NCBI GenBank assembly: GCA_942491735.1 | Contig: CALOCN010000014.1 | Location: 186,001 to 250,000, forward strand | Direction: 5' to 3' | DNA length: 64,000 bases | From: CALOCN01 sp942491735 | GTDB lineage: Bacteria; Eisenbacteria; RBG-16-71-46; JABDJR01 | In this document: one piece after another, positions 58,717 to 64,000 of the stretch | Position numbering within the stretch: the stretch's first letter is position 1 | Layout: each line of letters opens with the position of its first letter | Notes under the pieces: generated by a model | What the model was told of the DNA's origin: nothing | Databases searched by the model: none | What the model saw: only the letters and a program-made list of their open reading frames with translations | Translations under genes and position numbers: made by a program

Positions 58717-60540
58717 ATGAACCGGCCCCCAGCAGGGCGTCGTCCCGCGAACCGCATCTGGCCGGTCCTGCTACCGGCCATGCTGGCCCTGGTCCTCTAC
58801 GCCAATACGCTGGGTCACGACTACGTCCTGGACGATCACACCCTGATCACGGAGAACTGGGTGACCCAACTCGGGGTTTCCGGGTTGGGAACGATCTTCA
58901 CCACCGACTACCGGCATGGGTACCGGTCCGAGCCCGGATCTTCCTACCGCCCGCTCCCTCTGGCCCTTCTGGCCGTGGAATGGGAGCTGGCCCCGGACAG
59001 ACCGGCCCTGTCCCACGCGGTCAACGTCCTGATCTATGCGCTGCTTTGTGCGTTGATCTACGTGGCGTTGCTACGCCTCACCCGGTCGGTCCCGCTCGCC
59101 CTGGTGGCGGCCCTTCTCTTTACCGCGCACCCGATCCACACCGAAGTCGTGGCCAACATCAAGGGTCGGGAAGACATGCTGGCGCTGGGCTTTTCTCTCT
59201 TCGCGCTGCTGCTGGCCCTGCGCAACCTGGAGGGGCGTTCCCGGTGGGCGCTTCCCGGGGCGCTGACCGCCTACTTCCTTGCCCTGATCAGCAAGGAGAG
59301 CGCGGCCACCTATCTCGTGGTCTTTCCGGCTGCTTTCCTGCTGGTCGGTGTCCCGCGGGCACGGGCTGCACGCCTTGGCCTGCTGTTCCTGGTGCCGCTG
59401 GCCCTCTACCTGACGGCGCGATGGGCGGCGCTCGAATCCTCGACCTCGGTGGACGTTCCGTTTCTCAACAACTTCCTCGTGGGGGCGCCGGATCTCGCGA
59501 CCCGGCTGGCCACCGCGGTGTGGGGGCTGGGCACCTATCTGCGTCTGTTGGTGATCCCCTACCCCCTGGTTTCCGACTACTCCTGGCCGCAGTTCCCGTT
59601 TCGCACCTGGGGAGACCCCGCGGTCCTGGCTTCCCTGACCCTCTATCTGGGGCTGACGGCCGGGATGGTCTGGGGCCTGATGCGCCGTCACTCGGGCGGC
59701 CTGGCCTGCCTGCTCTTTCTTGCCCCGCTTTCCATCGCGTCCAACCTGGTTCTGCTCATCGGGACCAATCTGGGCGAACGTCTGCTCTTTGCCCCCTCGG
59801 TGGGGTTCTGTCTTCTGGCGGCGTTGGGGCTGATCCGTGGGGCCGACTTGCTGGGGCGTCGGAACGCGCGGGCGAGCCTGCTCACCGTGACCGCGGTGCT
59901 GGTCGCCTCGGGGGGGTGGCTCACCCTGGATCGCAACCGGGACTGGGCGACCGACCAGGTCCTGGCCCTGACCGATGTCGAGCGACACCCCAACAGCGCC
60001 AAGTTGCAGTATCACGCCGGGCTCTCCCGGTTGCACCAGGCCGTGGCCACCGCGGATTCCACGGCCCGTGCGGGGTTCCTGGACCTGGCCGCGACCCGGC
60101 TCGAGCAGGCGATCCACCTCTACACCGGCTACCCCGAGGCGTTCATCCAGTTGGGGGTCACCCGGTATCACCAGGGCGACCTGAATGCCGCCCTGGAGAG
60201 CTATCGGGCCGCGATCCGTCTCCAGCCGGGCAGCGCCGAGGCGTTCAGCAACCTCTCCGCGGTCTATGTCGCCGCGCAGGATCTGGAAGCAGCCGAGACC
60301 GTGCTGCGTCGCGCGGTGGAGCTGCGTCCGCGCTACGCGGATGCCTGGGCCAACCTGGGCGCGGTGCTCGCCCTGGGAGAGCGCTGGCCGGAGTCGATCG
60401 GCGCCTACGGTCGGGCCCTGGAATGCGATCCCCGGCGGGTCAGCGCCCATCGGGGGCTGGCCGCGGCTTACGGCGCGGTCGGCAACACCGCGCTGGAGGA
60501 GGCGCACCGGGCCCAGGCGCGGTCGCTGGCCGGTTCCTGA
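58717..60540 (+). CDS. TMTC-like membrane glycosyltransferase with TPR domain
   Basis: The 607-aa protein has about ten membrane helices in its first 420 residues. The loop after helix 1 carries HDYVLDDHTLITENWVTQLG (the acidic pair typical of GT-C enzymes), and a second loop has FTAHPIHTEVVANIKGREDM, the TMTC/DUF1736 signature. Residues ~440-600 are tetratricopeptide repeats (FIQLGVTRYHQGDLNAALES, AFSNLSAVYVAAQDLEAAET, AWANLGAVLALGERWPESIG). Eukaryotic TMTCs transfer mannose to proteins; bacterial relatives are presumed envelope glycosyltransferases. It lies upstream of a GT2 and a radical SAM gene. Confidence 0.85.
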   Translation: MNRPPAGRRPANRIWPVLLPAMLALVLYANTLGHDYVLDDHTLITENWVTQLGVSGLGTIFTTDYRHGYRSEPGSSYRPLPLALLAVEWELAPDRPALSHAVNVLIYALLCALIYVALLRLTRSVPLALVAALLFTAHPIHTEVVANIKGREDMLALGFSLFALLLALRNLEGRSRWALPGALTAYFLALISKESAATYLVVFPAAFLLVGVPRARAARLGLLFLVPLALYLTARWAALESSTSVDVPFLNNFLVGAPDLATRLATAVWGLGTYLRLLVIPYPLVSDYSWPQFPFRTWGDPAVLASLTLYLGLTAGMVWGLMRRHSGGLACLLFLAPLSIASNLVLLIGTNLGERLLFAPSVGFCLLAALGLIRGADLLGRRNARASLLTVTAVLVASGGWLTLDRNRDWATDQVLALTDVERHPNSAKLQYHAGLSRLHQAVATADSTARAGFLDLAATRLEQAIHLYTGYPEAFIQLGVTRYHQGDLNAALESYRAAIRLQPGSAEAFSNLSAVYVAAQDLEAAETVLRRAVELRPRYADAWANLGAVLALGERWPESIGAYGRALECDPRRVSAHRGLAAAYGAVGNTALEEAHRAQARSLAGS

Positions 60541-60611
60541 TCCGCGACGTTTGACACCCTGGGCGGGCTGCTTCACGATCCGACTCCAACCTGATAGGAG
60601 AGTCTTCCCCG

Positions 60612-61778
60612 GTGTTGATTGCCCTTCTCGTCGTCCTGCTCGTTCTGGCCGTGCTGGGGCCCGGGTACCGCTTGCGCCTCGCCGTGGGACGCAGGTCGCG
60701 CCCCGAGCCGCCCTCCCTGCCGCACTGGCCCGATGTCGACGTGATCGTGCCTGTCCACAACGAGGCGCCCTGGTTGGCATCCAAGATCGAGAACCTGAAG
60801 GCGCTGGATTACCCGCAGGACCGGGCCCGTTTCTGGATCGTGGACGGCGCCTCCGACGACGGTACCCCGGATCTTGCCGACGCCCTCACCGAGGGGGACC
60901 CCCGGTTCCGGGTCCTGCGGGTGCCGGTCGCGGACAAGACCCACCAGCTCAACGCGGTGTGGCCCAGAACGTGGGGACGGTGGGTGTTGGTCACGGACGC
61001 CGACGCGCAACTGGAACCGGACGCCCTGGGCAAGCTGGTACGCCACGGTGAAGCCGATCCGCGCACGGCGGTGGTGGGTGCGGTCACCAGACCACAGGAC
61101 GCGCTCCCGGTGGAGACCCTGCATTGGGAGCGGCTCAACGCCCTGCGCCAGGCGGAGTCCGACCTGGGCTTTGCCCTCGTCACCGGTCCCTGCTACCTCG
61201 TGCGCCGGGACCTGTTTGATCGATACCCGGACGACGTGGTTGGCGATGACATCTACGCCACCTGGGTCGCGGCGGTCCGAGGCCGTCGCGCGGAACTGGT
61301 CGAGACGGTGGTCACCGAGCGGCGAGCCCCCGGCACCCTGTCGGAGCTCCTGCGGCACAAGACCCGCAAGGCCAAGGCGTACCTTCGGGAGATCTTTCGT
61401 TTCCTTCCCGCGGCGGGCCGCATGCCGCGTCCGGCGCACGGGCTCCTTCTCTGGCGGGCCGGGCAGCTCATTCTTGCGCCCGCGCTGACCCTGGCTGCGG
61501 TTGGGCTGTTCGCGTCGTTGTGTATCACCCTCCCCATGGGATCCTGGTTGGCCGCGGGGATGGGAGCCCTGTGTGTCCTCTCCGCGTTGCACGGGCCAAC
61601 CCGGCTCAACCTGACCCTGGGGGTGATCCTGGTCGCGGTCCTGTTCTACGCCCTGGTTACCTACCGTGGCCGCGGCAGGGCAAAGTTCTTCAAGGTGGGA
61701 CATGTTCCGGATTCCGTACCGACCGGTGCGGTGCTGTCCATCTCCCGCTCCGGGTTGGCCAGAGACACGCCTTCGTGA
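60612..61778 (+). CDS. Family 2 glycosyltransferase, membrane-bound
   Basis: The 388-aa protein has an N-terminal helix (VLIALLVVLLVLAVLGPGY), a GT-A catalytic domain (VDVIVPVHNEAPWLASKIEN, WIVDGASDDGTPD, the DxD-like VLVTDADAQLEPDAL, and a RRDLF-VVGDDIYATW region), and three C-terminal helices. This is the layout of processive or single-addition GT2 enzymes that use nucleotide sugars at the cytoplasmic face. GTG 60612 follows AGGAG. Its stop overlaps the radical SAM start by four bases (GTGA), so the two are coupled and likely modify the same molecule. Confidence 0.88.
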   Translation: MLIALLVVLLVLAVLGPGYRLRLAVGRRSRPEPPSLPHWPDVDVIVPVHNEAPWLASKIENLKALDYPQDRARFWIVDGASDDGTPDLADALTEGDPRFRVLRVPVADKTHQLNAVWPRTWGRWVLVTDADAQLEPDALGKLVRHGEADPRTAVVGAVTRPQDALPVETLHWERLNALRQAESDLGFALVTGPCYLVRRDLFDRYPDDVVGDDIYATWVAAVRGRRAELVETVVTERRAPGTLSELLRHKTRKAKAYLREIFRFLPAAGRMPRPAHGLLLWRAGQLILAPALTLAAVGLFASLCITLPMGSWLAAGMGALCVLSALHGPTRLNLTLGVILVAVLFYALVTYRGRGRAKFFKVGHVPDSVPTGAVLSISRSGLARDTPS

Positions 61779-62818
61779 AGCGCCGCGAAAAACTGGCCAT
61801 TGGGGCGCGTATTCTCGCCGCCCGGGTGACCGGTACGCCTCGGCCATTCTTTGTCCAGTACTCCCTGCTCAATGCCTGCAACGCCAAGTGTGCTTACTGC
61901 GATTCCCCGGGTCGCCCCGATCCCCAGATGGACACGGCCGCCCACCTTGCGATCCTGACCGAGTTCGCCCGGCTGGGAACGGTACGGGTCAAGTTCCTGG
62001 GCGGGGAGCCGCTCCTGCGGGACGATCTGGGGGAGTTGGTGGAGCATGTCCATGGACTGGGCATGCGCAGCGCCATCGTCACCAATGGGTTTCGCATTCC
62101 GGCCATGATGGATGTGGTGCGCCGCATCGACGAGGTCGTCATCTCGCTCGATGGCCGCGAGACGGTCCACGATGCACAGCGGGGACGGGGGACCTGGAAA
62201 CGGGTCATGGCCGGGGTGGAGGCCTGTCACGCCGAGGGGGTCGATTTCTTTCTCAGCGCGGTGGTCACGCGGGAGAGCGTGAACGAGGTGGACTGGTTGC
62301 TGGAACAGGCCACCCGGCTTGGGGTCATGGTCAACTTCCAGATTCCCCAGCACAACCCGACCGTTTACGGGGAGGAAGCGCGGGCCTGGTTGCCGGAGCC
62401 CGAGGCCATCCGTGACGTTCTGGAGCGGATCATCCGGGCCAAGGAGTCCGGCGCACCGGTGCTCTTCACCTCACGCTCCTATCGACGCACCCTGGCCTGG
62501 AAGGATGCCGGCGTGGAGCGAACGGAACGGGCCCCCGGGGCGTCCCCCTGCACCGCCGGCACCTACTTCCTGCAGATGGAGCCCAACGGGGACATCTATC
62601 CCTGCTTCCAGCACCTCGGCCGGTTCGTTCCCCGCAATGCGGTGACCGACGGGGTGGAGGCGGCCTGGCGACACGCGCAGAACCACGGTTGCGGTGACTG
62701 CTACAACACGTGGCTCAACGAGAACCGGGCCATCTTCGATCTGCGCCCCGAGGTGTTGGGAAACTTCTGGAGCAACTATCTGCGGCCCAGGGGAAGACGG
62801 GGCCGGGTGGGGGCCTAG
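61775..62818 (+). CDS. Radical SAM/SPASM-domain protein
   Basis: The 347-aa protein has the radical SAM cluster site CNAKCAYC, a glycine-rich KFLGGEPLLRDDLGELV, and ISLDGRETVHDAQRGRGTW. The C-terminal SPASM/twitch-like region has CTAGTYFLQMEPNGDIYPCF and GCGDCYNTWLNENR, where Cys residues would hold a second Fe-S centre. The family uses SAM and an electron to make radicals for maturation of peptides, proteins or lipids. The coupled GT2 gene suggests an envelope or glycolipid substrate rather than a peptide; no small precursor peptide gene was found beside it. It ends four bases into the convergent dehydrogenase gene. Confidence 0.85.
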   Translation: MKRREKLAIGARILAARVTGTPRPFFVQYSLLNACNAKCAYCDSPGRPDPQMDTAAHLAILTEFARLGTVRVKFLGGEPLLRDDLGELVEHVHGLGMRSAIVTNGFRIPAMMDVVRRIDEVVISLDGRETVHDAQRGRGTWKRVMAGVEACHAEGVDFFLSAVVTRESVNEVDWLLEQATRLGVMVNFQIPQHNPTVYGEEARAWLPEPEAIRDVLERIIRAKESGAPVLFTSRSYRRTLAWKDAGVERTERAPGASPCTAGTYFLQMEPNGDIYPCFQHLGRFVPRNAVTDGVEAAWRHAQNHGCGDCYNTWLNENRAIFDLRPEVLGNFWSNYLRPRGRRGRVGA

Positions 62819-63660
62819 CCGGCCGGCAACAGATCGCGGAGCATGCGCCGCACCACCCGTTCCAGGGCGTGGCGACGGTAATCGGCCGTGGATCGCACAT
62901 CGTCGATCGGGGTGACCTCGTTGGCGGCGACCTGCCCAACCTGGTCGCAGAGTGCCGCGGTCAGCGTACCCTGGGAACATGCCTGCTCGGCCAGCGGGAG
63001 CCGTACCGGGGTGGCGGCCACGCTGCCCGCGGCCAGGCGCACCTCCGACAACGCGTTCCCGCTCCTGCGTGCGCTCAGGGCGACGACGATCTTGCTGATG
63101 GCCTGTGCCTCGCGCGTTCCCACCTTGCGGTAGCGCTGCACGCTGTCCGCGGGGGGCTTGGGAATGCGAATCCAGCCGATTACCTCGTTCCGGGCCAACG
63201 CGGTTTGCCGGTACCCGGTATGAAAGGCGCTGTAGGCGACCTCCCGATCCCCATCCGGACCCACCAGGGTGAGTTGGGCCTCCAGGGCGAGCAACACCGG
63301 GAGCGAGTCGCCGGCGGGGCTGGCGTTGGCCATGTTTCCCCCCAGCGTGGCCCGGTTCTGGATCTGCCACCCACCGACCACTCCAGCGGCCTGGGCGAGG
63401 ATGGGCAGATCCTTGGCCAAAGCCGTGTGCTCACGAATTGCGGTGAACGATGTCGTTGCTCCCACCCGCCAGGTGTCACCTTCGTCGGCAATCCCCTGGA
63501 GTTCCGGAACCCGCAGCAGGTCCAGGGTGGGGATCAGTGCCGCACGTTCCTCCGGGGTGCGCACCAGGAGATCCGTGCCCCCCGCGACGGCAACCCAATC
63601 GGCGGCCACGCCGAGGACGCCCCGCAGTTCCTCCAGTGAACCGGGGCTGGCCGCGCTCAT
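62815..63660 (-). CDS. FAD-binding subunit of a xanthine dehydrogenase family enzyme
   Basis: The 281-aa protein is a CoxM/XdhB-type FAD subunit: WVAVAGGTDLLVRTPEERAA (FAD phosphate loop), IQNRATLGGNMANASPAGDS (second FAD motif), and the C-terminal CODH-like domain with LAAGSVAATPVRLPLAEQAC and ADYRRHALERVVRRML. It transfers electrons from Fe-S centres to NAD+ or another acceptor. Its start overlaps the stop of the 2Fe-2S subunit gene (ATGA). The selenium-type dehydrogenase at 47194 lacks an FAD subunit, so this unit could serve it or a molybdopterin subunit outside the window. Confidence 0.92.
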   Translation of the reverse strand: MSAASPGSLEELRGVLGVAADWVAVAGGTDLLVRTPEERAALIPTLDLLRVPELQGIADEGDTWRVGATTSFTAIREHTALAKDLPILAQAAGVVGGWQIQNRATLGGNMANASPAGDSLPVLLALEAQLTLVGPDGDREVAYSAFHTGYRQTALARNEVIGWIRIPKPPADSVQRYRKVGTREAQAISKIVVALSARRSGNALSEVRLAAGSVAATPVRLPLAEQACSQGTLTAALCDQVGQVAANEVTPIDDVRSTADYRRHALERVVRRMLRDLLPAG

Positions 63661-64000
63661 GGCGCGTCTCCGCCCAGGGCGCGGACGATGGCCTCGTAGC
63701 CGGTGCAGCGGCAGAGGTTGCCGGCAAGCGCGGTGTGGATGCGTTCCCGGTCCAGCGGTCCCTTCTGGGCGGCGCACCATGCGGTCATGATGATTCCCGG
63801 GGTGCAGGCGCCGCACTGCGCTCCGCCCATCTCCACGAACTTCTCGAGAAACGCCCTGGCCTTGGGGTCGTCCCCGATGTCCTCGACGGTGCGGACGGTG
63901 CGACCCGCGCACTGCACGAGCGGGACCAGACAGGAGAGAACCGGTTCCCCGTCCATGAGGACGGTGCAGGCCCCGCATTCCCCTTCGCCGCACCCCTCCT
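63657..64000 (-). CDS. 2Fe-2S subunit of a xanthine dehydrogenase family enzyme, partial (5' end beyond window)
   Basis: The visible 114 codons begin within the first cluster, EGCGEGECGACTVLMDG, and contain the second cluster GGAQCGACTPGIIMTAW and NLCRCTGYEAIVRAL. These are the eight cysteines of the CoxS/XdhC-type small subunit. The N-terminal part lies outside the window. It is translationally coupled to the FAD subunit gene downstream. Confidence 0.93.
   Translation of the reverse strand, partial: EGCGEGECGACTVLMDGEPVLSCLVPLVQCAGRTVRTVEDIGDDPKARAFLEKFVEMGGAQCGACTPGIIMTAWCAAQKGPLDRERIHTALAGNLCRCTGYEAIVRALGGDAP

Noticed and set aside
61775..62818. Radical SAM gene as part of a RiPP cluster
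   Set aside because: No short precursor peptide gene, transporter or protease typical of RiPP loci lies beside it; the overlap with GT2 favours a glycan or lipid role.

Overview
The window is 64 kb of mostly GC-rich bacterial DNA with about 45 real genes on both strands. Five exported proteins (genes ending at 2834, 8878, 12759, 21435 and 52857) carry the same FlgD/Ig-like C-terminal domain with a V(F/Y)DxxGR and GxxxVxWxG pattern. Together with Sec signal peptides, a lipobox and outer-membrane barrels this points to a Gram-negative bacterium of the FCB superphylum, most like Candidatus Eisenbacteria or Krumholzibacteria. That placement rests on gene style only. No rRNA or tRNA gene was seen.

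Region 1-9.5 kb is a visibly lower-GC, mobile-element-rich island. It opens with the 3'-truncated (by the window edge) gene of a tyrosine recombinase. This is followed by two copies of a ~300-bp iteron-bearing noncoding repeat, small remnants of IS256-, IS21- and IS66-like elements, a minus-strand pair (subtilase, beta-propeller lipoprotein), and a beta-helix surface-protein gene split by a complete, fresh IS66 element (5358-7633) with an exact 8-bp target duplication.

Region 9.5-23.2 kb is chromosomal: a second large subtilase with FG-GAP repeats, an EamA transporter, an FKBP isomerase, an esterase, a DUF5117-type metalloprotease, and a small zinc-ribbon gene with an in-frame UGA followed by a SECIS-like hairpin (possible new selenoprotein). 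Next come a DUF4097 protein, a frameshifted methyltransferase, a DUF1330 protein, a TylF-like methyltransferase and a beta-helix protein.

Region 23.4-33.2 kb is one five-gene operon of DUF11-type surface proteins around a 1801-aa protein that ends in an outer-membrane beta-barrel. It looks like a self-contained cell-surface system.

Region 34-51.7 kb holds, in three transcription units, the gene set known from the E. coli yge/ygf island and from anaerobic purine-degrading gut bacteria: ygfK, ygeW, ygeY (plus strand), two PLP enzymes (minus strand) and selD, an epimerase, a selenium-type xanthine dehydrogenase and ssnA (minus strand). The inferred role is selenium-dependent purine or urate breakdown through carbamoylated and diaminopropionate-like intermediates. 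Departures from the standard set are a ygfK without its central NAD(P)H/FAD module, no recognisable classical dpaL or hydantoinase, and two unusual PLP enzymes.

Region 51.9-64 kb has more exported proteins (a matrixin-like protease with a GEVED-type segment), an AspT/YidE-type transporter, an SRPBCC protein, a TMTC-like TPR membrane glycosyltransferase, a GT2 glycosyltransferase overlapping a radical SAM/SPASM gene, and at the right edge the FAD and 2Fe-2S subunits of a further xanthine-dehydrogenase-family enzyme.
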